Shown here one piece after another: positions 14,481 through 26,100 of a stretch of 64,000 nucleotides of DNA. Every line of letters starts with the position of its first letter. Position 1 is the first letter of the stretch. The notes beneath the pieces were generated by a model. That model was not told where the DNA came from. It searched no databases and was given only the letters and a program-made list of their open reading frames with translations. Made by a program: the position numbers and the translations under genes. This DNA comes from Brachypodius melanocephalos (taxonomy: Eukaryota > Chordata > Aves > Passeriformes > Pycnonotidae). Where the stretch lies: NCBI GenBank assembly GCA_013398615.1, contig VZSR01003282.1:5720901-5784900 (forward strand), written 5' to 3'.

Positions 14481-15130
14481 TTGCTCTAGTTCTGGCCCCC
14501 AGCCCTGGAGCTGGTTGTCTGAGCTTCACTGATGGACATCACCAGCCCAGGAGCAGGACTACCACATCATGGGAGCAAGTGCCTCCAGAAGAACGGGCTG
14601 TTCCACCTCCCCAACCATGCCTGCACTCAACCTTCTGCTCAGTTCACCAACAGCAGCACCCATGGGAGATGCTGCACACCCGTCATGACACTCAGAGCAG
14701 AGGCGCAGGACCAGCTCCCCAGGATGAGTCAGGCACACTGGTACAGCATCACCAGCTGCTGCACAGGGGCTCCCCAGGCCCTCTTCTATTTTTATGGCAA
14801 GTGAAAAGCAGTCCAATGCCCTACGAACCTCTGCCACATTCACCAGAGCACAAGGGTGATAAAAATGACAGAGCTGTTCTTGGGGAGAAAGATTCAGAGA
14901 AGCCACACACTGCTAAGGACTTCTGTGCAGGAGAAGGAGTACAGCTCAAATTCAACAAACCACACCTCCCCTCACAATCCTCTGCCCTGATTTTGGGAGG
15001 AGAGGCCTCAGTTTCCTACAAAACAGCACTCAGAGCAAATGTCACCTGTCCCAGCTACAAGAACTGCTGTGTTCTGGAAAGGTTTTGCTGTCATCTTCAA
15101 CAACAGCAAGATCAATCCTATTGGATGTGA
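14465..15130 (+). other. Long open frame in GC-richer block, probably not coding
   Basis: The frame is open from after the TAA at 14462-14464 to the stop at 15128-15130, about 221 codons. The first 330 bases are GC-richer than the surroundings, which reduces stop frequency. The conventional start often drawn at 14579 is GTG, not ATG. The translation is rich in His, Gln, Pro and Ser, has no domain I recognise, and neighbouring frames are also open for 90 to 115 codons. It is listed because it is among the longest open stretches, not as a predicted gene. Confidence 0.15.
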
Positions 15131-18100
15131 ACTTCCTGGAAGAGCGGTAACCACAAGGTGACATTCCTGAACTGAAACTGAACAAAGCACTTTGCAGTTA
15201 TCATTCTGTAAAAGTGAATAAAAATACTTTTAAAAGTTAACAACCTTTTCCTTTTACATCAGCAGTCTCCAGAAACGCTATGATTATTAAAAGCCAATCA
15301 GAGAGCTATTATAAGAAGAAAATATGAGGAGTTTAGTTATCAAATTTCTTTGGGGGAAAGAGTTAGGGATTTTAATATGAATTTATCTCCTTCAGCACTG
15401 AATTCAAGATTCAATCAAACAGAAAATAAAACACAAGCTCCCTATTACTTCCATAGAGCCTTTAGCTAAAAGAAACAATATTTAAAATTTAACAGAATAT
15501 AAAACTAGCCAAGCTGGAAAGACACACATCTTGCCAGTGCTCTAGCAAGGGGTGGTTTCCCTTACTAAGCACAGTAATGACACACTTGTGAGGTCTCCAT
15601 GCCCATCACTAAGTTTGTGGCAAGTTAATGAGACCCTGCTGAGGGTTCAGCCTGTGGCCACAGCAGAGCCTCTGTGAGTGAGACACAGAGTGGCTGATGC
15701 TGAGCCTGGTCCCTTACGCCTGACTGCAGAAACATCCATCAAGGAAATGGAAGGAAAGATGTATAAAAACTTCCCACAGCCACCTTTAGCTGTCAGGAAC
15801 AAGGTAGAAGACACTACATTAGAATTGTTAATCAATTCTGCAGAATTTATATTTAATCAGTCAGGAAGATACTGCATGTGGTGCAACTGGGAAACAAAAG
15901 GCCGTCTGTAAAATAGTTTGTCAATGACACGGAAGAGTCTTTAGGAAAATTTCTTAAATCTTATCCCCTTGCTTAGACTAACCAAAAAAGACATTTATAT
16001 GTTCTTTTGGATCAAATGTAAAGGAGGAATGGGAAACAACCAGCACAACATGAAACAAAGAGAGCAGAGATGGGATGGTATGGATTTGTGCAAGGGCAAA
16101 AGCACAGCTTTATGGCCCATGGTCCTGAGCTGTTGGCAGTCACTCCAAGAGCAGCCAACAACTGCAATTAAAATTCCCGTATCAATGAAAACTTGAATTT
16201 ATTTGCATCTATTCATACCTGTTATCTGCAAAATCTGCTGCAAGTGTTTAACTTACTGCCCTGTTTATAACATGACTTAATTAGGCCCCAAGGGTGACTT
16301 TTAATCTAATTTACACCAAATAAATCCTAAATCACCAGCACTCACTCAGATATACTCCAGAGCAAACAAGGTAAGACGTTACACAAAATGCCTAACACAA
16401 ACATTTTCGTTTCCTGGGTTTGTAGTAGCCAAAATCTTCTATAAATTCCTCTCAAGCAAAGTTTTAAATCGTTTTTTCCTCTACAGACTCAATTCACCAC
16501 TTTGCAGTGCAGTCTATAACCTGCTGGTTTAACCTACAAAAACTGCAGGTACAGGTCACTGCTGCTCTACAATCACAGAACTACTGACAAGAGGGAAAAA
16601 TTAATCCACGCTGAGTGCCGTACTGCTGCTGACAGACTGCTGATGGTGTAGTTGGCTTAGGTTAAAGTTTGTGTAGCTCTTTCTGTGACCGAGCACAGGT
16701 GAACCAGCACTGTCCCCCAGGACACCTCTGACACAGCCACTGCTCAGGTGCACAGGGCAGGGCTTCCTCCTGGTCAGGGTTCATTAAAGAAATCAGTTCT
16801 TGCCTGATCTGAGCTCACTTTAGGAATAATTCCCAGTTGCAAGTGGGATCAGAGCCCTGCCTTCTCTCTGCATTTTGCTGGGGGCAGATAAACACTGCTG
16901 CAGGGGACACACGGGGATCAAAAACCTCCCTTCATCCCTGCTGCACTTCCCCGGCAAAGCTACAGCCTGCTCCAGTCCTGCTGCCAGCAGCAGGGCCCAT
17001 CCCCTGGAAAGGCAGGAGAAGGTGTCTGACATGCTCTCTCCCTGTGCCCCAGAGAAATGCATTATCTGCCCAACAAACCTGGTTATCTATTGAACAGACA
17101 AGCCAGAGTCCTGAGAGCCTCCTCAAAATCAGGTTGGGTACGTCCCGGCAATTGTATTACACAACGCTGCCCGATTCATCTTTCTATTCAAAACCACTCT
17201 TTACAGGAGACAAATGAAAAGCTGAAACGACAGAATCCCTCATTGCTCCCAGCATTCTTCATTGCTAGCAAAACTGTTCCGGTAACAGTGGAAGACAAAT
17301 GAGATTATTTCAAGGCTGCAGGCATAAATTATGAATATAAATGCTACGGAATAAGTTCCTTCCCGCTGCCCCTTCTCACATGCGGTCAGGGAAGCAAAAT
17401 GAGTGCAGGGAGATGAACAGGGTGAAGCCAAACAGCATTTTAAGTCTTGCCCTCAGCAACTAACACTTGGTGCATATATATGTGGGTGTGTGTATTTGTG
17501 TATTATTTTATTTATTTATTTAATTTGAAGATTGTGCCTGGGCAAAACCCCTGCTTTCAATTTTTTTCTCATTTCTCAACACCTGGGCGATTAAAATGAA
17601 AGCAGAGGTTCACTTTACAACATTACAGCCCTGGAGTCCCTCATTTTTTAAAAAGTTTGCTCTGTAAAGCCTGAACCGCACAGCGCTCTGAGGTTTTTTC
17701 CCATTATCATTTTTCAAAGCTTGGCTCTGGGTTTGGTTTGGAGGGGTTTATTTGTCTTTAATTTCTATGCTAAAGTGCTGAGAGGTACAATAAGAATAGG
17801 TGCACACTGTTAATATTGCAACTTCTCTGTGGATTTATTTGAAAAACAGTAGAAAGGCTAAAATGAGTAAAGACTGTAGTTTTCCTCTTCATTAAACTTC
17901 TCCTCATCCATGCATAAACACCTAATTCTCCACTGAGCTTTCCAGAGTATTAAAGTCATTTGAGAAAAAACGCAGACAGCATCTTGCTTACATTTTGGTT
18001 TACAAAAACACAGTTACAGCTCTGCAGCAGGACAGCAGCAGCAACAGGCACTGCCACCACCCTGCTTGGAAAGGAAGGTTATCCAGCTGACCATCAGGCT

Positions 18101-18165
18101 GGAAGGGTTCCAGAAGAGATGATAAGACAACAGGTGACCTTCTTCCAAGAAATCTAAGCCCAAAC
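15131..18165. other. AT-rich non-coding sequence
   Basis: Intron-like DNA. It contains a TG- and TATT-rich low-complexity patch at about 17472-17526. The segment at 16200-16330 is AT-rich, low in repeats and reads like a conserved non-coding element, but conservation cannot be judged from one sequence. Confidence 0.5.
17472..17526. repeat. TG / TATT low-complexity repeat
   Basis: A short alternating TATA/TGTG stretch is followed by about six TATT or TTTA units. It is simple sequence with no associated element recognised. Confidence 0.75.
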
Positions 18166-18555
18166 ACATAGAAGGGTTTGGGTTGGAAGGGACCTTAAAG
18201 CTCATCTTGTTCCAACCCCTGTCATGGGCAGGGACACCTTCCTCTAGACCAGGTTGCTCCAAACCTTATCCAATCTGATCCTGAACATTTCCGGGGATGG
18301 GGCAGCCACAGCTTCTCTGGGCAGTGTCTTCCCGTGACCCTGGTCCTGTCACTCCAGGCCAAGTCCCTCTCCAGCTCTCTTGGAGCCCCTTTAGGCACTG
18401 GAAAGTGTTTTAAGGTCTCCCTGGAGCCTTTTCTTCTCCAGGCTGAAGAGTCTCAGCTCTTCCAGTCTGTCTCTATAGCAGAAGTGCCCAAGGACACGGA
18501 GCATCTTCGTGTTCTCCTCTTGACTTGCTCCTTGTCCTTGGACTCGTTCCATCAC
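18166..18555 (-). mobile_element. CR1 LINE 3' fragment
   Basis: On the plus strand this begins with the reverse complement of a CR1 3' end (TAGAAGGGTTTGGGTTGG, then the GGGACCTTAAAG block). It continues through the conserved caggttgctcc, ggggcagccacagcttctctgggcag, and ttcttctccaggctgaagag landmarks to the cctcttga..gctcc region. The element therefore lies on the minus strand and is 5'-truncated, as CR1 copies usually are. About 390 bases of the 3' part remain, covering 3' UTR and the end of reverse-transcriptase-side sequence, with many substitutions and no usable ORF. Subfamily not assigned. Confidence 0.93.
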
Positions 18556-20200
18556 CCTTGCGCTCCCTCCAGGAAAACGCAGCAGGGCAAGGAAGTTAAT
18601 GAACCTTTGTTAGAACAGCACACCCAGCCCTTTTGTAGGGCAGCTTCTGAATACTGAGCACACAGGGGAAGCTGGAGGAGACACAGAAAACTCCAGAGAG
18701 TACAAGGACACTGAGCCAAGGCACTGGGACAGGAATGCGCACACAGCAGTGAGGCTCTCCAGAGCGCACTCATGAACCCACCCTAGGGCATGTCCTACTG
18801 CAGGAGGGGCTTCAAAATATAAATTGTTTTGTGATTGCCAGTGCTTAAGTATAAGTTTCAGGGTTTTTTCTGCTTTTAACTTCCACGGACCTGCTGTCAA
18901 GTTTTCCTCTTTCACAGCTGAACAGCAAAATCACCGCAATTATAAAGTTTTTCTGAAGTTGTAGCCCACTTTGGAATGCACACACTACTTGGATTCTGAC
19001 AACGGGGTAATCACAACTTTCTGCATTTAAAATGTATCCCTGGATTTAATATTGTATCTAGAAAAATAAAGCAATAGCTTAGAATTAGGTTTAATCCATC
19101 AACCCTTTAGTTCAAGGCTGGCTGAATAAAATAATGAACATGTGGTTATGGAAAAAACAATGCACTGAATGATTATGGATTGAAAGACAAAAAAAAGCAG
19201 TACTTTCAATAAAATATTACTTTTTAAAATCTATCAGTTGCATTGATTATACAGTGTCACAGCATTTTTTCCTACTTAAATATTAAAAATCACATTAAAA
19301 AGTTGAGGCATTAGTTATGGATGTTGATTGCTTTGTTTTAAAGTCAGCAACAGTTGCTCTGCTAAGCTTCTTCAGCCTCAGGAAACATTCACCCATTTGA
19401 CTTTCACCACACCATTTGCACAGAAAATAACAACTGCCATAGAAACAACTCTACAAAAAATAAATTCTAAGAAATATTACATTTGAGAATTTTCTCTTTT
19501 ATGTGACAGCTGGAGCGCAGCAATGTTTAGAGTGGAAGCAACAGTCAGTGCCTTTATCCAGATATTCTGCTCATGGATCCCAGCCTTTACTCTGGTAAAA
19601 GGATTCCTGTGATTATGTTGAGCATGGACTATCATTAAGATAAACCAATAAAAGCCAATTAATGCCAAACATGTGGTTTATATACAACATTTCTTTGATG
19701 GCTACACACAAAGGTAAGCTGTTAGTTCTAGCAATTAGCAGTTTTCATGCTTTGTTAAGGTAATGGCACTAACCCAGAGAGAATTCATGAAGGAAGATCC
19801 CACCATGGCCATTAGCAATCCAGCCAACAAACTGCTGCTCTCCTGAAAAGCCCACCACAGCAGTGCACAATCCATGGACACTTTTTCAGGTAAAATTTAA
19901 GTATGAGTCAGCATTAAGACAACGAGGCCATCTCCACCATCCCACACCACCTCCAGCTTCCAGTAAACACAGGAAATACTCAAGTTTTGCTGTTACAGTT
20001 CACGATATTACCCCAGTATCTCGCTAAAATCACACATCTGTAACTCTGAGTTGGCCCATTTGTCTGAATTTAATCATTTCAGTGCAGGTTCTGACACCAA
20101 AGTTTTGCTGTTGTTTTAGACCAAAAGTTAAAAGCAGTGAAATCCAACAGTCTCCAACTTGTCCTGCAATCTGTATTTAAATCATGGGAGATCAACTTAC
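18556..20200. other. AT-rich non-coding sequence
   Basis: No gene or repeat recognised. Open frames are short and lack motifs. Confidence 0.5.
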
Positions 20201-20550
20201 AATCACAGAATGGTTTGGGTTCAAAGGGACCTTAAAGACCATCTCATCCAAAATCCCATGCCATCAGCTGAGACACCTTCAATGAGACCAAGCTGCTCCA
20301 AGCCTCATCCAGCCTGGCCTTGAACACCTCCAGGACATCCACAGCTTCTCTAGGAAACCTGTGCCAGGGCCTCAGCACCCTCACAGGAAAGGATTCCTTC
20401 CCAATATTCCATCTAACCCTGCCTTCTGTCAGTGTGAAGCCATTCCCCCTTGTCCTACCACTCCATGCCCTTGTCCAAAGTCCTTCTCCCGCTCTCTTGG
20501 AGCCCCTTCAGGTACTGGAAAGGGCTCCAAAGTCTTTTCGAGCCTGAGGA
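20201..20550 (-). mobile_element. CR1 LINE 3' fragment
   Basis: Starts with AATCACAGAATGGTTTGGG and the GGGACCTTAAAGACCATCTC block, then shows agctgctccaagcctcatcc, ggccttgaacacctccagg, accctcacaggaaaggattc and ttggagccccttcaggtactgg landmarks in CR1 order. It is a minus-strand, 5'-truncated copy of about 350 bases. It is closer to the general CR1 3' pattern than several other copies here, which suggests a somewhat younger insertion. The small open frames crossing it (20320-20561) are repeat-derived. Confidence 0.95.
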
Positions 20551-21201
20551 TCAGTCATTAACCTTCTTCCCAACAGCTCAGCACTGGCTCAGCACAGCTA
20601 CCATATGAGATGTTAACAGTCACGGTATCTTTGCTAAAGGTTAATCACATCAATTCCTTTTTTTCTAAAGCAGAGATAAAGATCTGTTGGACTGTTCATT
20701 GCTCCTCTCCCAAAACAGAGGGGAGATTGCTGAGAAAAATCTTCAGTTAATCACCTGGAGGAATAAAAAAGCAGGGAATTTTACATTATTAATGAAAATC
20801 CAGGCAATTAGGTAAGTAATAGCTTCCTTCCATTGCATAATACAGTTAAAGTTGCTTATAAGGCTTCCTGACAGGCCACATTTCGAGCCAAATTAAAGCA
20901 ACTTTCCCAGTTATAAGTCTTGTCTTATGCACTCAGGAGCTGCAGGGTTCATTCATGAATGTCATTAAAACTGAACTGGAGTAGTTTATTTCATCCTGTA
21001 ACTTTTTTTTATGTTCTGGTGGATTATGAAGGTTATCCTTCTCACATATATTTTACATCAAAAACATGAGAGAGATGCACCTCACCACAGCTCCTTATTC
21101 AAAATACTCAGCTGAGTCCCGAATATTAATCCAAGTCCTAGATCTGAATGCAGGCATCCCTCATCCTAAGTACATCTAAATCTCCACCCCCATCCTACCA
21201 G
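20551..21201. other. AT-rich non-coding sequence
   Basis: No gene identified. It includes a splice-like segment ending at a GTAAGT at about 20814 on the plus strand, preceded by a pyrimidine-rich stretch ending in CAG near 20718. Its frame does not join in phase with the candidate exon at 21202, so it was not called. Confidence 0.4.
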
Positions 21202-21491
21202 CTACAGGCTCTCTGGTGAATTACCAGAAATTCTGCTGGGAACATGAAAAAATTATTGAAGAACTTCAATCAAGCCCAGAATATTTCATTAAGCTGTCTC
21301 AGTTGCAATTAGAGTTTTCAGATAAAAAAGTATTTTGCATAAGGATGTTGGAAAAAGTTTTAGACATTCAAAAGATGGAATCTGTCCCTATGGGTGCACA
21401 TATGCAATTCAGAAACTGGAGGAAAGATTCATCTGTTGTAAAGTCAGAGGAAGAACTGAAACTCGCTTTGCAATACAAACAACCTTCATGA
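21202..21491 (+). CDS. Candidate terminal coding exon, unidentified protein
   Basis: What is seen: a pyrimidine-rich stretch ending in CTACCAG at 21195-21201 is followed by a frame that stays open for about 96 codons to TGA at 21489-21491. A canonical AATAAA lies at 21523-21528, 32 bases after the stop. In this frame G is much more frequent at codon position 1 than position 2, as in real coding DNA. The translation is rich in Lys, Glu, Gln and Leu and looks helical, with no membrane segment and no motif I recognise. There is no ATG near its start, so it would have to be the 3' end of a spliced gene or a decayed retrocopy. No upstream exon joins it in matching phase. A frame of this length is not rare by chance in AT-rich DNA. 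Confidence 0.22.
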
Positions 21492-21744
21492 AGTGAAAGA
21501 TCTCTAAACACAGTATTATGAAAATAAATATGAATCTTGGGTAGACTTTCCCACTCAGTGGACTTCGGTTTCCCATACAAGGAGTGAGCACAACTTTCAG
21601 TTTGCTATTAAAGAATTCTTCTTCTCCCTGGCACACAACAAACAGTCTTCACTGAATATTCCTGAGTCTCTACTAGGCACCCCATACAGCCTTGTTCACT
21701 GCATGTGACAAAACTTAGATAATTTAAAATATAAAAGCAATTAT

Positions 21745-21760
21745 CACACACACACACACA
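21745..21760. repeat. (CA)8 microsatellite
   Basis: Eight uninterrupted CA units. Confidence 0.9.
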
Positions 21761-22680
21761 GAGATAATATTCAGAGGGAATATGTGATGCCTGGTGGGAA
21801 AAAAAAAAAAAGGACAAAAAGGAGTGTGCAAATCCTGCACATGAAGTGGCCTCAAAGTCACTGGTCTTTAACGAAAAAAAATTATGTAGTTCTCATTAAT
21901 ACTCTTTGCTCAGAAGTGACCAACAAACAGAATAATGAAACTACTAAATATCAGGATGTGACATACTGGCAGAATTTATAGTATGCTAGCACACTGGCAC
22001 AGCATTATATTCATTTTTAGTAGGTCTTGCTACTTTTTGCAATAATTCACACTTATTTAAAGATGTAGCTTTATGACATCCCAATGAAATCTGGAATTCT
22101 TTTTTAGGTTTCATTAATTCAAAACATTTATTACAATAGTAATTAACAACAGCTCCTGTTTAGAAAAAACCCTAGCTAATATATTCAAGGAACATAACAA
22201 AGGAACACCTGCCTGCATCACTGAGCTCAGTCCCACAGCCACAGAGAAGTGTGGTGGAAGTTTAACCTACAGTTAAACCATAAAATATCTCTGAATGTCT
22301 CCTCAAACACTACCAGCAACTTCAAACACCCAATAACAAACCAAGGCCAGAGTAAAACACAGCAGCCAGGGCAACAGAGTGAAACAGAAACACACAACAG
22401 ATCACGGGCATCACTATCTGTTGCATCAAACACCCAAACATCCAAGCATGACCCCATGTGCTACAGAAGAAAGCCAAAAATCTCCTCTTTCTTTGCTCAA
22501 GATGAACATGCTTTCCATTCCTTAAGCCTCATAATCCAATTAACCCAAGCCATATACACCAGCACACATCTGCTGCGACCTAAATCTAACACACTGCAGA
22601 CAACTTAAACAAACCCCACAAAAAATCCATATACTCAAAGTTATATGCCAAAGAGTGAAACTCCCTTGGGTACAGCAGCA

Positions 22681-22694
22681 GAGAGAGAGAGAGA
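22681..22694. repeat. (GA)7 microsatellite
   Basis: Seven uninterrupted GA units following AGCAGCA. Confidence 0.9.
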
Positions 22695-23031
22695 TTTCAG
22701 ATACAAAATTTCTCAGACTGAGCTGCCATTCCAGGACATCACTCATTATTGTTTAAACCCTCAGTTTCCAGGCTATGATAATTTTTGACAAATGTGTGCC
22801 CAGGTCAGCTGTTGTCACATCATTCATCTTGAGATGTGGAGTTGATCTTTCCTTCAACTTACCAGTTACTTATGGAGGGGTGGAGAGGGAAGAGGGAGGA
22901 TAAGCAAATAGGGCAGAACCATCACATCACCTCTCATGATGTCTGAAATGACACACACACACAGTTCCCAACACAGACATTCTCCGAAGCATCTTAGGAA
23001 CAACTGCTAGGGTTCATAATAAAGTTTTTGT

Positions 23032-23106
23032 CCCTGCCCACAACAGGAGGGTTGGACCCAGGAGGTCTTTAAGGTCCCTTCCAACCCAAAACCTTCTGTG
23101 ATTACT
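23032..23106 (+). mobile_element. CR1 LINE 3'-terminal fragment
   Basis: About 75 bases matching the extreme CR1 3' end in forward orientation: a CCTGCCCACAACAGGAGGG block, then GGTTGGACCC, then TCTTTAAGGTCCCTTCC and CCAACCCAAAACCTTCTGTG. It is a very short 5'-truncated insertion on the plus strand, opposite to most copies in this window. Confidence 0.9.
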
Positions 23107-26100
23107 AGGACACAGAACTTAAGCCTGCAAACAGAACCCCAAACCCCAGGGCATTGGACCAACTGGTAATATGACGCAGCATCACACCACACGTACATTT
23201 TGACTTTCCGGAGATCTTATGGACCCATGACGACTTCACAGGTGTAGCCCAACATTTCCATGTCTAAAGCTCTGTCTTGGCATCTTTTATAGTGCAGTTA
23301 CCTGTTCTGAACTGAATCTATGGAGTGTTTTGGCTGATACACCCCTTTTACACTTTCTCCTCAACAGACACACATCATAAAAGACCATGGTCACTTCTCT
23401 GGTAACTGTCTGCTTCAAAGTTGTCTGTAAAAACTGACAAAGACTCTATCAACCTGAACCATTTCAATTTGCATGGCTTTAATAGCAATTTTCACACAGG
23501 CTTAGCACACAGAAGAAGCATTTCCTGCTTTCCTCTGCCTTACAGGCTTTCCAAACTTCCAGGACTCCTTCAGAAAACAGAAGACAAACAGATCCTCGGT
23601 GCACTTATATATAAAATGGCTCAGAAGAGCCTGCTGTAGCCACATGATTATCAAGGGCCTTTTTCCTGGATCAGCACTGGTGGGAAACACACTAGAAATG
23701 TTTTTAAGTCTCTTCCTTCCTTCTAATTCGTATAGCAACAGGTCACTTGATTGCCCAAAAACAGTCTTTAAGTGCAAATACAGGGTTTTATCATTTTTCT
23801 ACCACTCCACTGCAGTACAGCTGGCCAATTAAATATTTAATACAAAAGTCCTCAATATTTAATTAGGGACAAATAGCACTCTTTTGTACTTTCCTTGAAT
23901 TTGAAAACAACCTTTCCCATTCTACCTACACATGAACATTTAATATGACAAAGATGTATTTAAAGTTATTAGAAGTCTGCTGATAACAATATTGCAATGA
24001 ATTAACATCTTGTCAGACTGCTGCACATTACAGTTTTACTAATTTATCAAAAAATTGATTAAAATAATACATTTGCTGGTCTCAATCAAGTAACAAGGAA
24101 AATACACTTGGCTATTCAGGAAAATACAGAAGAAATTTGAAACAAATTGTTAAAAATGTCATTTATTCTCTTGTTATATTTATAGTGAAAGGTATCACTG
24201 AAAGTATTTCAAATACTTATTAAATAACTAAATCTGTCATAGCATATTTATAGTGAAAGGTATAATTTAAAATACTTTACATACTTACTTAATAACCAAA
24301 ACATCATATAAACTTTTTTATATGTCGTGGCTAGTATTATGTAGAGATTCCTACTTATTTTGATGACTGTGCCCAGTGCTGTAACAACAGAAGTCAATTC
24401 CACATTAAAAATGGTAGCTTCCACCACACAAAGCTTTAACAACATAAATTGGACCTGTTAGTGTCAGAATTCTTTGCTATTGGGCAATAAAACTTCCAAT
24501 AATGTTGATTATGCAACTAACACAAGCAGCCAGCAATCCATGGTATTTCCACCCAGAATCAGAGGATGATGGAGTCATTTCAGGGCTGCTTCACCACCTG
24601 AAATGTATTTCCAAGGATGAATACCTGAAGCTTCACTATCTTCTATAAAATCAAATTCAAAACAGCTCCTGGAGGCAACTCCTTTTATTCTAAAATGATA
24701 ATCCTACACACTGGAAAACACTAGTAATTAGTAAATTATCTAGTAATAGTTGCAAATTAGTTATCTGTTTTTCCCCACGCATATTTTAATTTACATAGTT
24801 CTAAATGAAAAAAGATGATAGAGGCACTTTGCGACTCTAGGAAACCCCGGGGGATTTAGTGTAAAGGCAAAAAAACCTCCCAACCCATTTAGTTTTTGCT
24901 GTTTCTCTGTGTTTATGGTACTTCCACCCACCAGGCTGCCAGGATGGTCTGCCAGTGTAATGACAGCCAGGACACACCTGCAACCTGAGCTACCAGGAAC
25001 TGCCAAGAACTTTGAAGACATCTTCCCAGCTCAAGAATCAATTATCTTCTCTGAATTCAACCTTCACAACATCAAAGACAACATTAATTTCAACATGAAA
25101 TACACATCAAATAACATTAGTGCATCTATTATCATCATCATGGTTGAGCAGTATATTAATGTCAGGTTGTTTTGAGGGAAGGATCCCTGTCAGAGGTCAC
25201 CAGGATGGAGCTGTGACAGAATGAGGGAATTGAGTAAGAAACACTTGAAGGTAGCACTAGGTCCTTGCCAGCAGCATTTTGAGGTGGCTTCTCCCCAGAA
25301 CAAACCCTTGGGAAGCCAATAAAAAGCAGGTTTGGCAGTAGCACTTTGTAGACAGAAGAAATCAGGGCAGGAGCAGTTTCCCTCCAAAGCCCCAGGAGAG
25401 GGATGTGCCTCTAAATCCATCTCCTGCACACATCCAGCACTGCCTCCAGCAATGGTCACCTAAGCTATCTCTGCAGGGAGTGAGCCCCACCTCCCTTAAG
25501 CTCAACTGCTCCCCTTGGCTCTGCTATCCATGTTTTCCTTTCATTCTACTACTTACTATATTATTCCAAACAAGAACAACCTCGAAAAAAAATTGTCAAA
25601 TCAAACAGCTTAAATATGAGGTGATGAGACATGGGACAAAATTTCTCAGGTCAAAGCAGACATCTATCAGACCTTTGGGTTGTTTATTTTCAGGGGATTT
25701 TTTTGGTTTGGGATTTGTTAGAGGGAATTGGGGGTGTCTGTTTGCTTATTTGTGGTTTTGATTACATGTATGAAGTAGAAAACATACTCATGCCTTAATG
25801 CCTTTGAACAGAAACTGCCTTATAATCCAACGCATTGTTTATATTATGAATTATTAAACTCTTCTTCCCCTTTCTCCCGATAACACGGTGAAATTACAGA
25901 AAGAAAAGCTTTGGTTTTATTAAGTGTTAACATTTACACAGGGATTTCTGCCACCTGCCTTACTGGAGTTGAAGACCAATCTTCCACACTGCTGAGTAGC
26001 TCTCGTTTTCTTCCATATAATCAAAAACCATTATTTAATCTCCAAAGTCCTATCATACAACCACTTACTTCTTCTATTAAGGAAGGTGAGGCCGAACAAA

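Larger units (their letters stand above)
21492..23031. other. Non-coding sequence with short microsatellites
   Basis: Holds (CA)8 at 21745-21760, (GA)7 at 22681-22694 and a short CA run near 22951. The part at 22240-22625 is unusually A+C-rich and G-poor on the plus strand (see findings). Confidence 0.5.
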
